A stretch of 64,000 nucleotides of DNA from Diphasiastrum complanatum (GCA_029204225.1 CM055092.1:72426308-72490307); one strand, 5' to 3'. Shown: positions 48,991 through 62,309, counted from the first letter of the stretch. Notes: a model not told the origin generated them from the sequence alone. Numbers and translations are program-made.

Positions 48991-51900
48991 TACCTTCACA
49001 TTTATCATCTAGAACACTTGATAACCTTCATAAGTATACAAGAGATGAATGCAAATACATGAAACGAGTAGAACCACATACCGTAGAGTTAAAGCAGATA
49101 ACTTCAAGCTAGGGAGGGTGCCATCTCTTTCAACCTTCTTCTCACCGTATAGTAAAAACTACTCATTCGAGAACAGGCCACCTATAGTGGTTTCGTAGGA
49201 AGTATCGTGGAAGCTCCCTTTCAGCCTAAAATGGTGAACCAATGCTTCCTTCCACATACTTTACAAAGCATGATAATGATAGTTATGCATCACATATGGT
49301 AGGTTGAGAGAAGAGCTTCATAATGACCAATGATGAAGCACTTCCTATCTCATGAATGGTTGTATGGATTCAAACTCCTTATCATAGATATGAATGGATG
49401 ATAATCTGGTTTGTTAACTACAGTTTACAGGATACTTTACTATCCTTCAAAGGACAACATGGATGTGTGGTTGTTCCATAAGTAACTAAAGGTTACATAC
49501 ATACTCCAAAGACGAAGCTATTGTAGTATCATGCTATTATACTAAAGATACAACTAAGACACTGGGACGATCTGATTATGATTGATATACCTCATGCTGT
49601 AACCGGTTTTGTTATCATGCTTGAGAATGACTACTATTTCAAAGGGAATACTACTGTGTTTAAGGACTAACAAATAAAACTTGCACTCTTTGTAGCATCG
49701 AATATTACTACTATCTTCATTTTCAATTAGGTTCGGTTTCGAACCATATAGCTATAAGCATTTGCACAATTATGCACATTAAACCATTTGCTTCAAATTC
49801 GTATAAGCAATAAGTAGTAGGCTCTCCTTAACGTACTTACTGTTGGTTTCACAATGGCTGACATTAATGTTATGAACGGTTTAAGTCTAAGGAAGGCAAG
49901 AGCACTCGAGGGACTAAACATGGCATCCTCACAAGAAACCACTGCTACAATCATCCAGGTATGAGTTTTCTGAATAGTTTTCAGATTTGCAAGCATCACC
50001 TATGCTCGAAAGGTAAGGTGTCTCTTCACAAATGTGTTCCATTCTAGGCGATTAATAACGATCCTAAACACATAATTTAGTTGGTTTCTACTCAATTCAA
50101 CTATATCGCTTCATAAGTAATGTAAATTTTCTGTGTATAATGACGCTGTCCCGAAGCAAGGTTTCTCCTCAAATTATCTTGGACAACATGGATTTGTGTA
50201 AGATAAACGGTTCTTACAAAAGGATTAGAATGGCACGGATCTGCCCTAATACCTTGTAAAAACCATGAGAACCTCATCAATAAAATGAAGCCTATCCGAT
50301 ACATGGGTCCTAAAAAACCACGGGATGGATATGGAATTACAATAAACGTAAGTTTACTCGTAGCTACCCTATTCAACCATGGCTTGTGCAAATTTATTAT
50401 TCATTCGATTGTCATATCAGATTATGGTGAGATACGACTGGAAAGCATGGATATGCTCAGGAGTACGGACAGTAGTGCGTGACATTTCTTAAGTCGCCCG
50501 GGTTAGAATAGCATGGATTTGCTCTGACACCGACACACGTGTTCACACCATTTCTTTTAGCGGTAAGCAATATCTACGGTGAAAACTTTTCATACTTTTG
50601 CTATAAACAAAATAGACTGATACGAACCAATTCCCAAAAACTGATCAGCATGGCACTCGCCCTGATACGGTAATGGAGGGGCTTGGCCTATCGCTATAAA
50701 ATCGTCTTTGTGTTTGGAAAAACTGGACTATGTTTTAAAAATGCTATTTATGCTGATGAGTAGTATAACTTCTTTTGGACATGGATAACAACTAACGCTC
50801 TCAGCTATGACACCTGTCTTCTCCAATATACTAACTCGTGCGGTTTTTGTGTTGTGGGATGGTGGCAGGTATCAGCTCTGGTTGCGTTCTACTTGGCTTT
50901 CTTCTGTTCTATGGAGCTGTGGGACTGCGTGGAGATTGTGTCTGCAAGGTTTTTTCTGATTTTGCAATGGCTTTTGATAAGGTTTTCTCTTCTTCTTTAT
51001 GCTGTTTTTTGATGTATTTGTGTTTGTTGGTTTGTTGTTTCTGTGTGGGTTTTATATGCTGCTTTGTTCTTTTATCATTTCTGTTTTACTGTCTGTCCAT
51101 TGTCTTGAACTGTTGTTTCTAGTTTGTAGGCCTTTGTTGATTGGTTGTAGATATGTATTGGTGTTTCATGTTATTTATTTTGTGTTTGTTTTTTATTTTA
51201 TGGTGTGTTCTTGTCTGTCCACCCATGCAACTGATTAGTAGCTTAAGAGTTTGTTAAGCTACTATATGTTTTGATTCGAACTCTGAAGCAGTTCATTGAT
51301 CTGCCAACTACTTACTTTCTAAAGATAAATTGCTCCACAAGATGGGAAAAAACATTTTATATTTTCTGGGAGAACCAACATTGTCATGATCTCTCACAAT
51401 GGTTTACTAGTTAGTCATTACAAATGTTGGAAACTTATGATATACTCTTAAGTCAGATAACATACATGATACCATTTCTTCCTCGAAAAGTAGTCAGAAT
51501 TTGAATATCTCTTAGATGGGCAACCATCACTTAAAACTTCCAAAGATCACAGTGGTGGATGAACTTCGGGTAGTTTTTTGGTTACTTTATATACTTTGCC
51601 TTCTCTAGTGCCAAAACTCTCTTGAAATAAGTCTTAGTTTCTGTCTTCTTTTACTCTTTTAATTCTTGTGTTTTTTGAACTTTTTTCTTTTTTCCAATTT
51701 ATAATTCATAGGTTGTGTGGGCTCTGCATGTTTTCGCTGTGGTTTCTATCTGATGTTCTTCATTTTTTCTTGTAACTCTGGGGCTTTTGTTCTGAAGTCT
51801 TACTTTTTGTTTGCTGATTTTTTAGCATTGGTTTTTTTATTGCATTTCAATTGTGTGTTTTTGGGATGTCTTACATTTTGAGAGCTGTTTGCTTGTTGGG

Positions 51901-53824
51901 TTGTTGTTTTTGTTACACTGTTTATGGTTAGTTATGGATTGTTGTTGGGTTTTGTTGTTTCTTTTGCTGTTTTTATGTGGCTGTTCTTTCTTCCTGCTCA
52001 CTAGTTTTAGAATTTGGTTGTTGTTCCTTGCTACTTTCTTTGTTCGTTTTAGCGTGCTTTTAAGTGTCTTGAAGTTGTACCCTGGTTATTGTTTTATTTG
52101 GCTCCCTTTGGTTTACTGGTCTGTTCGTTCTTACTTTGGTTTGGTTATGTACGTTATTATGTTAACTGCTTTTATTTTTAAGTAAGTTTGTACTTTCTTA
52201 AGTTGGTTGAGGTTTGATTTTTCTTCTTCTAAGCTAATTTGGTTTATGCTATTGGTAATTTGCTGTGGCTCTGCTCTTAGTTGTTCCGACTTGTATTTGA
52301 CCTGAACTACGAGGTGTGTTTCTCTTGAAATGAATTGATTTTTTGCTTTAGATTTGAATAATTTGCTATTTTACTGATTTCCAAATTTTGGAGAGCTTTT
52401 TTCAGCAATGTGTAATGAAGCTCACCCTAGCTTTCTGGCTATTTTATAAAGGTTTTTTTTTAAAAAAAACTGTGTTCTCTTCTTCGTGTTCTGTATGTAT
52501 GACTATGGTATGGGACTGGATTTCTCAAATCAGACTTCATGTATACTGATTTTGTACGTATTTTACATAGATGCATGTAATTGACTTCTATATGCGTATG
52601 GTACTACTTATACATGTGTGAATCAGATTATGACAGTGCTTATTTCTTATACTTAGTCTCAGATTATGTAAAAAAGATTTCTAGCAACCTTTTGTATAGT
52701 TTGAAACAAAAATATGTGTTAACTCTTGAAGAAATAGAAATTGGGACAATGGCTGAGTTCTAATATGTTATCATTTGAACTTAAAAAATAACTGATTTTT
52801 CCATAAAATGGCAATACAGTTTCTTGATTTTTGGAAAAAGAAACGTTAGAACAACCCTGCAACTGTCTATATACTTTAAAGCAATTGTTTGTCATTGTAT
52901 GAAAACCCCGAGTTTTTAGATGATCCCTGCAATTTTTTTATGTAATATAATGCAGGTTTGATCTTCTCGTAATTGTATAATTTTTTATGACATGAACAAC
53001 AGGTCATAGTACACATAAAATCAGATGTGTAATGCACAAAATACCAGCTATGCTCTTTTCTAACGTGTATAAGCAGAGTATACAATGGTATCTAGTCATA
53101 CATGTGCAAAATATAGAATGTGGAAGAGTATTTACTTGTATATAATGTTAATAATATATAAAAAAAAATTGATCGTAACATTACTTGTCAATTACGAGTC
53201 AAGGTTTTAACACATTGGTGTAATAGACGATACATATTGTAAATTGTTATTGTTTACATGGTTGCATATACTTCTTGTATACATATGGATATATACATAC
53301 ATATTTATGTACATAACACATATAATACTTGACTTCACAACTGTGTATGGTATGGTGTACAAGCATACACGTAATGTTCATATTATTTGATAATATGGAA
53401 CATCCTTGGAATATGATAAAGTAACAATACACTTTTTTACTTATCATTACTAGACACATCTATGGATGAAAACTGATGATGTCAAAAGATGAAAAAGAGG
53501 AATAAAAGATGATTGTTGATTAGTATGAAAAAGATAATTATATAACATTTTACTTTGAGTTATATGAAAATTCCATATTGTGCAGTACGTTTTTCAAGTT
53601 GCAACATGGATAACAACTGAGAATAGGTGTAGACACTTGTAGTTCCCACAAGAATACCCCTGTTTTTACTTGGATGTTATTGTGGATGGATGCAAGTGAG
53701 CTTATTCTCCTCAGATTGATACGTACCATGTTTGGTATGGAATGGAATTGCACGAGAACATTACGAATTGACTTATTTATGTAATGTGTAATTAGCATTT
53801 TTTGTTGTTTAGTTTTGTTAGGTT
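48991..53824. other. Long non-coding stretch
   Basis: No gene supported. 50838-52185 is strikingly T and G rich on the plus strand, giving open but Leu/Phe/Cys-only frames (50838-51122, 50999-51238, 51853-52185) that are composition artefacts. The rest is AT-rich with short ORFs only. Confidence 0.4.
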
Positions 53825-55785
53825 TAAAAACACACACTCTTGGTTGGGAGAGGATTCTTCTCTGGTTACCAACGGATTCTTTTGGCTTTTGATGCTTTTT
53901 ACGCTAATATCTCGAATGGTGTATCTCTTATTCAGAACTATTCATGGCATACCGACTTACAGAAATTAGGCTTTACTTTTCCTCTTATTGCTCCATCTCC
54001 TGCAGCACAGGCGTTTATAGCTTGTATTGACAAAAGGGATTTTATGAAAAAGTCCAAGAGCTTGACCTTGGTGCAATCCATAGTAATGCTAATACTTCCT
54101 TACTTATTCTAGCCCAATTTTCTGTCTCTGACTAGTGTAAGCTTTGGCAATTGTCGCGTAGTAGCCTTGACCTAATTATTGAAAAACTTACTTCTATTCA
54201 CGATTCTCTAGCTATCATGGAAGAAGCCAATGCGAAAGCCCAGGAAGATTTTGATAACTTTACCCCTGACTACATGAAAAAATTCTTTGATCTTCATGGG
54301 TTAGACTTCTCTTCAAGTTTTAAATCTCTCTCAAAAGAACCTAGATTTGAAGGTTCCTCCCCTTTTAGTACTTCAAAACATAGCCTTATTTCATTGGACG
54401 AATTATCACGGGATGAGGTAGAGACTGTAACACAGATATATTACTTGCATCTTCTTGCAAAAGTGTCGCCTTTTAAACCTAGTAAAGCTTCTTTTACCAA
54501 TCCATTGATGCCATCAAGAATCTTTGAAGATTTACTGAGGATAGTAGATAATAAAGCCAGGCTTTTTGGGAACTTTGCAATGATGACCCCTATTTCGGCA
54601 GATATGTGGATCATTATAGGGACTTGGAAGGTCAAACGAAAAAAATAAAAGATATCCACAAAAAGATGGCTATAGATGAGCATTACTTGATTGATAGTCA
54701 TCTACGTTTACCTGCAATGTTTGGTATGGATTTATTTAAACCTACAAGATATCCATTCCCGCATGGAATTTTCTCACATGTTAAAATGTGTCAAGGTGAA
54801 AATGGAGAAAAGACGAAAAAATACCTTGACGAAGCTTGGAACTTCCTACGTCCTTACATAAAGTGTGACTGTGGTAGGAAAAATATTAAATGCAATGGAC
54901 AAATTTTGTGGTTTGATCACGCAGTATGGTACATTCTCAATAACCTTGATAGTTTTATGCCTGGGGACAATTTGAAGATTAAATTATATTCTTTTCTTAT
55001 GTGGCTTTCTTCCGAGGCAGAATTGGTAGTGAGAGCTTCATTGGTTCTCATCTACTTTCGTGAATTTATTATAGATGGAATCAGAAAACTTGTCAAAAAT
55101 CCACATGGTCCTATGTTCCCGAGTATGAATGGAAGAGGTCTAATCTTCAATGAAAAGGCTTTAAAACCTCCTGTGTTTTTAAATAGTGGTGATTTGCTTG
55201 CAAAAAGACTTCAAATTCCTTCTTCTCGTGGAAATTTGTTGGGGGGTGGGCGTTATCTCCCATGTGGTAGAGGTTATAGAGGTTCTTTTAGTCACCCACA
55301 GAAACTTTCACCCCTCCCAATTACTAAACTATATTCCCCTGTAATTGCTGATATTGCTATGCCAAAATGCTCAAATGTTTCCAATAGCAAAGGAAGAGGA
55401 AAGTTTCAATTTGTTGAAGTCAGTTCGTCAAATGTTACCAATGAGTAGCCTATTTGCCACTTATTATATGATGATTGATTTGCAAGAAAGTGATGAAGAA
55501 GAAATGCAAGTATGATCCATTGTACGCCTACCTCATGGTAGATTAAAAGTCATCAAAGATCTAACCCATGATGATTTTTTACTTCATATTTTATACATCA
55601 ATAAATGTCTTGACGCGTTCCCAATAAAGAATTTTTTTAAAGGAATGTTAGACATCTATAAGTTTAAGTACGATGAAGATGTATGGCATTCTATAAAATT
55701 TGGTTGGTGCTTTACTGCGAATTTATCTTCTTTACTATACAAGCCTATAGATACTTTTTGCCACTATAGCCTTGATAGTTCTCTT
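53825..55785 (+). pseudogene. Unrecognised element, 5' part, in shifted frames
   Basis: A run of plus-strand coding sequence continues through frame changes: 53840-54080, then about 54050-54648, then 54606-55448, then 55439-55785 with one internal TGA. Residue use is natural protein throughout. Notable pieces: DYMKKFFDLHGLDFSSSF; ILWFDHAVWYILNNLDSF after a Cys cluster (IKCDCGRKNIKCNG); LVVRASLVLIYFREFIIDGI; and a Gly-rich LLGGGRYLPCGRGYRG. I recognise no domain. Coding stops exactly where a copia LTR begins at 55786, and similar coding resumes after it at 61437. Together they look like one long protein gene or retroelement broken by the copia insertion. Confidence 0.5.
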
Positions 55786-57289
55786 TGATGGGGCAAGGGA
55801 GATAGAAGAATGTGAATGGAGAAGAGAGCAGGAATATTGCGGAATAGCTCTCCCATTACAATCAACTACTAGATGCAAAAATTGTCTTATAGAAAGCTTA
55901 TGCTAAGTGTAATCACAACTTTAAGTGTTCTTATTGTCCAACAAGATCTTAAAAATTGATTCATACTCACAAAAACGAGAGTACAGTCCATCGAAGAGAT
56001 TAGAAATGGTATGTGTGTATGTGGCATTACTGGAAGCAGATTCAATATGAATTTTAGTTCTGAAACAGATGGAAAGAGTAGTATGATATCGCAAGTTCCT
56101 CAGGCATCAAAGATAGTCATCGTCCGATCAAAAACTGACGAGTCGTAGACGTCCGTGTTCTGATCAGAGTGAGTAAACAAGCGCGATTAAACAACAATAG
56201 AATGCATTCAAATCACAATAAGCATTCATCTACGTTATACACAGATAGAAAAACATATTGCTGCTATATTACACTGAAGCTGCACAACAATGACAGTTAT
56301 AACCAGAATGACGGTGTAACTAGGAGGCTCAAATAATACGTCTCATGGGCGGAGCGTCTCATGTAATCTGTGCTGGGATGATCTATTTATAGATTCCATC
56401 CATGTATTAACTACATTAAATGTTTGTCACCTAATTAGATAAGTCGTTGTACTTGGAAGTATATGGCTTTTGTGACAATTGTACAAATGTATACTGTCAA
56501 CCCATAGGGAATGTTGACGTGGATGAGGACGTTCCAAATTCTCTCACTTCACAAATTTCGAGAAGTGGCTGGGAATGTTCCTTGTTCAAAATAGACGACC
56601 TTCGACATTTTCTCTCTCTTCGGATTTATTGCAAAAAAGCCCAAGGTGTCCTTATTAAGACGAAGGTGCCCTAAAAAAGGCGAAGGTGTCTTTAAAACAA
56701 TTTAACTCATGAAAAATAGATGACCTTTGGAAATTTTCTCTCTGTTTGCATTTTTTGAGAAAATGCAAAAAAGCCGAAGGTGTTAAAAAACAGTTAAACT
56801 TTTGAACTGCACAAATTAAACTTTTGAACTACGCAAGTTTCCCGAAACTTTTGCGAAATAGTTTAAATTGTTGAACTATGCTAGTTTTGTGAAACTGTCA
56901 CAAAACTGTCGCGAACATAGTTCATTTCTGTAGACTCTCGCAAAAGTAGTGTATTTCTGCAGACTTGGTCTAAATGCAAGTTTGTGAAAGTCTTTAAAGA
57001 TGGCCAAGTCTTCAATGACTTCAAGTTATTTAAACTTAACATATGAATTTGAAATTATGACAGGATTGGTTACCCTTTGCTGGAGATCAGCCGAAAGCCC
57101 GTTTGTGGACATTTTTCAAATAGTTTGGTTGTCTAAGTTATGATTCCTGTAGGTATCAGATGAGCAGACTTTGAACCCAAAATAGGTTTCACCTGACCCT
57201 GGATCAAAGGTCAATAAACATGCAGGAAGAATCATGGAATAAAAATTAGTCATTCACCAAGGAGACGACTGTGGGCTTAATTTCCAACA
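55786..57289 (-). mobile_element. 3' LTR of copia element C, about 1.5 kb
   Basis: Begins TGATGGGGCAAGGGAG and ends TTTCCAACA (minus strand: TGTTGG start). Just inside lies the complement of a purine tract, GTCCTCCTTCTTC. Matches the LTR at 60461-61434. The two differ at about 17 of the first 185 aligned bases by eye, mostly transitions, so the insertion is old. Confidence 0.85.
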
Positions 57290-58680
57290 GTCCTCCTTCT
57301 TCGTCAGGTTCAGTATGTTGAAGAACTTCTGATGCTTGATCCTGGGAAGCACTTTGGTGAAGATGTCTGCGACCATTTCTATTGTGGAGTAGTATTGAAG
57401 GACCACTTGCCCTGAGAAAACTTTCTCCCAAATGAAATGATACTGGATTTCTATGTGCTTGGATTTGCCATGAAATCTGGGATTCAGTGATAGTGAAATA
57501 CAACTCAAGTTGTCACACGAAATGGTGGTAGCATTAAACTGAGTATGATGTGAGTCGTGAAGTAACAACCTGATCCATACAGCTTCTTTTGAAGCTTGAC
57601 ATGCTACGATGTACTCTGCCTCGGTCGAAGAAAGCACAACTGATTTCTACTCCTTGAGTTCCACAAAATCGGTCCCCCTGCCAGATAGAAACAAAACCCG
57701 GAGGTAGATTTTCTGGTAGAGACTATTCCTCCACAATCTGAGTTAGAGTAGCCTCGCAGGATGAGTGAGTCGATAGCATTTCCATCATAGCATAAAATGT
57801 GATCTAAACTTTTCTAAATATATCTCATCACTCTCTTTAATGCTTTCTAATGAGAGATCCTAGGATTAGACATGAATTGACTTAACGTGCTAACAATGTA
57901 TGCTAAATCTGGTCTAGTACACAACATTGCATACATCAAAGATCCTATTAGTGAATGATAAGGGTACTTCACTATGTGGAGTACTTCACTATCAAAATCA
58001 GCACAAGTAGGTTTAGTCAGTACTATAATTGGATCCATCGAAGTATCAATTGGTTTAAGCCTATTTCTAGTAATGTGAATTCCTAGCAAAGAATGGACAG
58101 CTCCTAAATCAGTCATGTCAATCCTTTAATAGATCACTCTTAGTAGTGTGCAGGAGAGAAGTGTCGTTAGACAAAATAAATACATCATCTATGTAAAGAG
58201 CTATGTGATCTGAATTGGTGCCTATATGCTTTGAATAAACATTACAATCGGCTGAATTGTTTGCAAATCCCAATTGAATGAGATAAGAGTTGTTTCTATT
58301 GAACCATGCTCTTGCGTCCTGTTTTAGACTGTAGATTGCTTTGTGCAACTTGCACACTGCGTGCTCTTGGCCTTTGACTTCGAATCCTTTCCGGTTGGAA
58401 AGTATACAGCTCCTCTTCGACGTTGTTGTTGAGAAATATTGTCTTGACATCCATTTGGTCCATTTTGAGGTCTTCTGCAGCTGCTAATGCAATCAGAGTC
58501 CTGATTGACTGCATCTTGACGACATGATTGAAATTTTTTTGATAATTCACTCCTTGGACTTGAGAGTGAGTTTTTTAGCCACCAGCCGTGCTTTCCATTT
58601 AGCAATGGAACCATCAAAGTTGATCTTCTTCTTGTTGTCAATAACTCTCTTGTGAGTGGGGAAGTCGACCAGTGTCTAGG
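57254..58680 (-). pseudogene. Copia C reverse transcriptase and RNase H
   Basis: Minus strand. RT starts near 58680; at 58550 it has NHVVKMQSIRTLIALAAAED and LKMDQMDVKTIFLNN, with the first palm Asp. 58450-58118 has KLHKAIYSLKQDARAWFNR and ALYIDDVFILSND, with the YxDD box as YIDD. 58116-57847 gives LGIHITRNR and YPYHSLIGSLMYAMLCTRPD. RNase H is at 57637-57254: LSSTEAEYIVACQASKEAVW with its catalytic Glu, and VADIFTKVLPRIKHQKF. Catalytic residues are mostly kept, but frameshifts and stops break it. Confidence 0.85.
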
Positions 58681-58889
58681 TGATTCGTCAAAAGTGAGTT
58701 GTACTCGCTTTCCATAGTTTCTTGCTACTTCATAGCATCCTTGGAGTTAATTGCTTTGGCTAGGTTCTCTGGTTCTTCTGATGAAGTCCAGAATGATTGA
58801 GGTGTATACCTCTGAGGAACTGTCCGAGTCCGTGAGGATCTGTAGACGTTTGGTTGACCAGGATGCGATGATGCTTATTCTTGAATTTC

Positions 58890-60392
58890 TCTAGATCTGT
58901 TCGAGCTAGCTTGGTCTGGTCTGATGACATGTACTGTCGGCTGCTCGGCTTCTATAGTTGTAGCTGCAGGTTCTGTAGAAGGAACATCAATGTTGGAAGA
59001 ATTAACCTTTCTAATGAAGAAGAGAAATACAGTCCATCAACTAAATTATTACAACGCATATAGGAAAGTGATCTTGTATTCACATGTCCAAATCGACTAT
59101 GCCACAAAATAGCATTATTGTTTACATTTTCATTAGAGATACTAGCTAATGCAACTGAATTAGAGAGTACGTAAATATTTTTGACTCTAGTGCATGTAGT
59201 CAGAGTAGTATCTTCCTCAAATATTGTACACTGCTCAGATGAGAAAGTAACAGTGTAGCCCTCATCAGTTATCTTAGAGACTGATAACAAGTTCTTTGAG
59301 AGGAACGTGAAGCACGTTGGAAACACAAATAGATATATCGTTGTTGAATGTGATCTTCACTATTCCTTTGCCTTCCACACGTATGGTGCTTGAATCTCTG
59401 AGGTAGATAAAATGATCTCTGTTGTAAGCTACATACTCGGTAAACCATTTCTTGTGAGAAGGTCATGTGTTGGATAGCGTCGTTGTCTAGGTACCGACTA
59501 TCACAGTCTTCGTTGTTATTGCTGTAAGCCATTAACAAATGTGTATCTTGCTCCTTGAATTTCACCGTGTTGGAGGAGTCTGGCTGTTGCTGTTGTTGCT
59601 TCTTCGTCTCGTTGTAAATCCGGATATGACACTCCTTGATGTCGTGACTGGCTGTCTTGCAATATCTGTAGAAAAGCTTCTTTCGTGATCCAATGCTCAC
59701 CTTGAGTATGAGGCTTCTGTTGTTGCTGCTGTGCTTGATTCTAGCCCTTGGAATAGTCTTTCTTCTTGGTGTACAGGGCCATGGATTTGTCTTTGATGGA
59801 CAGGTCGCTGGTCTTTCTCCGTATTTTTTCTTGAAGAAGATGATCAATCACGTTTTGAAGAGTGGGGTCAGGTTGTGTGGAGATCATCACCACACTCATA
59901 TGACTTTGGAAGAGAAAAAAGCAAGGTCATGACGACATCATCATCTTGAATAGAATATCCTACACCTGATAACTGATCCAATAGAGATTTGAAGCTGTTT
60001 ATGTGAGAAGTGATGGCAGTAGAATCAGACATGCTAAGAGTAAAGAACTTCTTTCTAAAATGTAATCTAGTGGTTACATCATGAGTCTCATAGAGATTTG
60101 AACAAATCTAATGCATCCTTAGAGGTTTTGCATGTGGTAACATGAGATATTTGGGAGTCAGCCAAATTAAGTGTGTGATACATGCTAAGGCCTTCTGATC
60201 TTTGATCTTCCATGTCTTTGCTTGATCACCATCTTCTGGTTTCAGGTCAGCACTTTCTACTACATCCCAAAGATTTCTGTCTATCAACATCATCCAGAGT
60301 TTTAACTTCTAGATGTAGAAGTTGGAACCATTAAACTTGTCAATGATTCTAGCCTCGTTGGATGATGATGAAGAGTTATTTATATGAGACAT
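58890..60392 (-). pseudogene. Copia C gag, protease and pre-integrase
   Basis: Gag starts at ATG 60392 (MSHINNSSSSSNEARIIDKF) and runs with stops to about 59850, including LHFRKKFFTLSMSDSTAI and DDVVMTLLFSLPKSYE. A protease-like YLDNDAIQHMT near 59480 has DND instead of the active-site DSG, so it is dead. The pre-integrase region at 59326-58952 has ILWHSRFGHVNTRSLSYM. The integrase catalytic core that should follow is absent: the reading goes straight to the post-integrase linker (SSRTRTVPQRYTP near 58815). The element is therefore non-autonomous. Confidence 0.8.
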
Positions 60393-60445
60393 ACTAACAA
60401 TAATACAAATAGAACACACTTAATCTCTCGGTTTATATGAGCTAC

Positions 60446-60457
60446 GTTCTGATACCA
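60446..60457 (-). other. Primer-binding site of copia C
   Basis: Minus strand TGGTATCAGAAC, one base off the iMet motif, 3 nt from the LTR end at 60461. Fixes the element orientation and its 5' LTR. Confidence 0.8.
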
Positions 60458-60460
60458 ATC

Positions 60461-61434
60461 TGATGGGGCAAGGGAGATAGAAGAACGCGAACAGAGAAGA
60501 GAGCAGGAATATTGCGGAACAACTCTCCCATTACTATTAGCTGCTAGATGCAAAAACAGTCTTATAGAAAGCTTATGCTAAGTGTAATCACAACTTTAAG
60601 TGTTCTAATTGCCCAACAAGGTCTTAAAAATTAATTCATACTTACAAAAATGAGAGTATAGTCCACTGAAGAGATTAGAAATGGTTTGTGTATATGTGGT
60701 ATTACTGGAAGCAGATTCAATATGAAGTTTAGTTCTGAAACAGATGGAAAGAGCAATATGATATCGCGAGTTCCTCAGGCGTCAAAGACAACCATCGTCT
60801 AATTAGAAACTTACGAGTCGTAGACGTCCGTGTTCTGATCAAAGTGAGTAAACAAGCGTGAGCAAACAACAATAGAATGCATTCAAATCACAATAAGCAT
60901 TCATCTACGTTATACACAGATAGAAAACGTATTGCTGCTATATTACACTGAAGCACAACAATGATAGTTATAACCAGAATGACGGCGTAATTGGGAAGCT
61001 CAAATAATACGTCTCATGGACGGAGCGTCTCATGTAATCTGTGCTGGGATGATCTTTTTATAGATTCCATCCATGTATTAACTACATTAAATGTTTGTCA
61101 CCTAATTAGATAAGCCGTTGTACTTGGAAGTATATGGCTTTTGTGACAATGGTACATAGTGTATACTGTCAACCCGTAGAGAATGTTGACGTGGACGATG
61201 ACGTCGCAAATTCTCTCATTTCACAAATTTTGGGAAGTGGCTGGGAACGTTCCTCGTTCAAAATAGAAGACCTTCGACATTTTCTCTCTCTTTAGGTTTT
61301 TTGCGAAAAAGGCGAAGGTGCCCTCAAAAAGGCGAAGGTGTCTTTAGAACAGTTTAACTCATGAAAAATAGATGACCTTCGGGAATTTTCTCTCTTTGCA
61401 TTTTTCGGGAAAATGCGAAAAAGCCGAAGGTGTT
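60461..61434 (-). mobile_element. 5' LTR of copia C, outer end deleted
   Basis: Matches 55786-56780 from TGATGGGGCAAGGGAG to CCGAAGGTGTTA. The remaining half kilobase present in the other LTR is missing. Hence the promoter (U3) end and probably some adjoining host sequence were lost, and no target duplication can be read. Confidence 0.8.
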
Positions 61435-61436
61435 AA

Positions 61437-62265
61437 TATATGTACTTGTAAAAATAGTAAGAAACTAGCTCCCTTCTTACATAATACATGGAGTCATATG
61501 GTTACCTACAACATTGATTTGGTTGTCAATTCTTGGCTGCGTAATGAGCTAAAAAAAGAGTTAAATCATATTCCTATAAGAGAAGCCAAATGTAAAAGAA
61601 GCATACCTAGCTTTAGAAAAGGTTTGGTTTGATTTGGCTGATATTTTTTGAAAAGGTTGGAAGAGGTAATGATTATGGACTGTAATATTGAGTTTTTGGA
61701 TATGGATGCCTTTGAAAGAGAACTTAAATGGCTTCTTACTCACCTCTATAGTTGTGGATTAGATAAAGCCCAAAATAACCCTGTTTTTATAGGCAAAAAA
61801 CTGATGAGACAAGAAGCTCTAAAAAGGTTTAATAGTTCTAACTTTATTGAGATCTTAAGTCCTTGGCATGAGACTGTGAGAGAGTTAAAAAACCACACTA
61901 TTGAGCTAATCTCAAGTGTGACAATATCTAATAACTCTCTTCCCTTCCCAATGGAAACGTATAAAACTCATAGTCTTTCAGATGACTAACTAATGCACAC
62001 TTTTGTATTTTTTTTGTTGAATATGCATTGCTTGTCACTTGTATATTTTTTTTCGACTTGCATAGAGCCAATACAGACTTTTCGTAGATATAAACAAGCG
62101 GAATTTTTTCTTAGGGGTGGATGCAAACCTACCTGTTTTTGGATGACGGACACTTATGATTTCTCCGTTAATCTACCTGATGACATCTTTAGTGTATTCT
62201 TAGCTGACATTACGAGATGCTACGAATCCATTCCTATTTTGGGGAAAGATGGTCTACAAGAGGTT
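61437..62265 (+). pseudogene. Unrecognised element, 3' part, with a possible RT motif A
   Basis: Coding resumes in line with 53825-55785. 61450-61632 has KLAPFLHNTWSHMVTYNIDL and VVNSWLRNELKKELNHIPIR. After stops, 61648-61989 has MDAFERELKWLLTHLYSCGL. 62060-62265 ends with FWMTDTYDFSVNLPDDIFSV followed by FLADITRCYESIPILGKDGL. The last has the shape of reverse-transcriptase palm motif A (hydrophobic-Asp-Ile-x-x-Cys-Tyr-x-x-Ile-Pro), nearer to telomerase, Penelope-like or rvt-type RTs than to copia or gypsy. The YxDD part is not found; the reading ends in a CA-rich stretch at 62270. RT identity is a hypothesis. Confidence 0.4.
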
Positions 62266-62309
62266 TTAACAGATACACATACATGCACACACACAAACCT
62301 TTGATGGGC

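Noticed and set aside
50860-50885. GGTATCAGCTC as another primer-binding site
   Set aside because: Too many mismatches to TGGTATCAGAGC, and no LTR end before it.
50838-52185. Hydrophobic ORFs suggesting small membrane proteins
   Set aside because: Made only of residues with T-rich codons; explained by strand composition.
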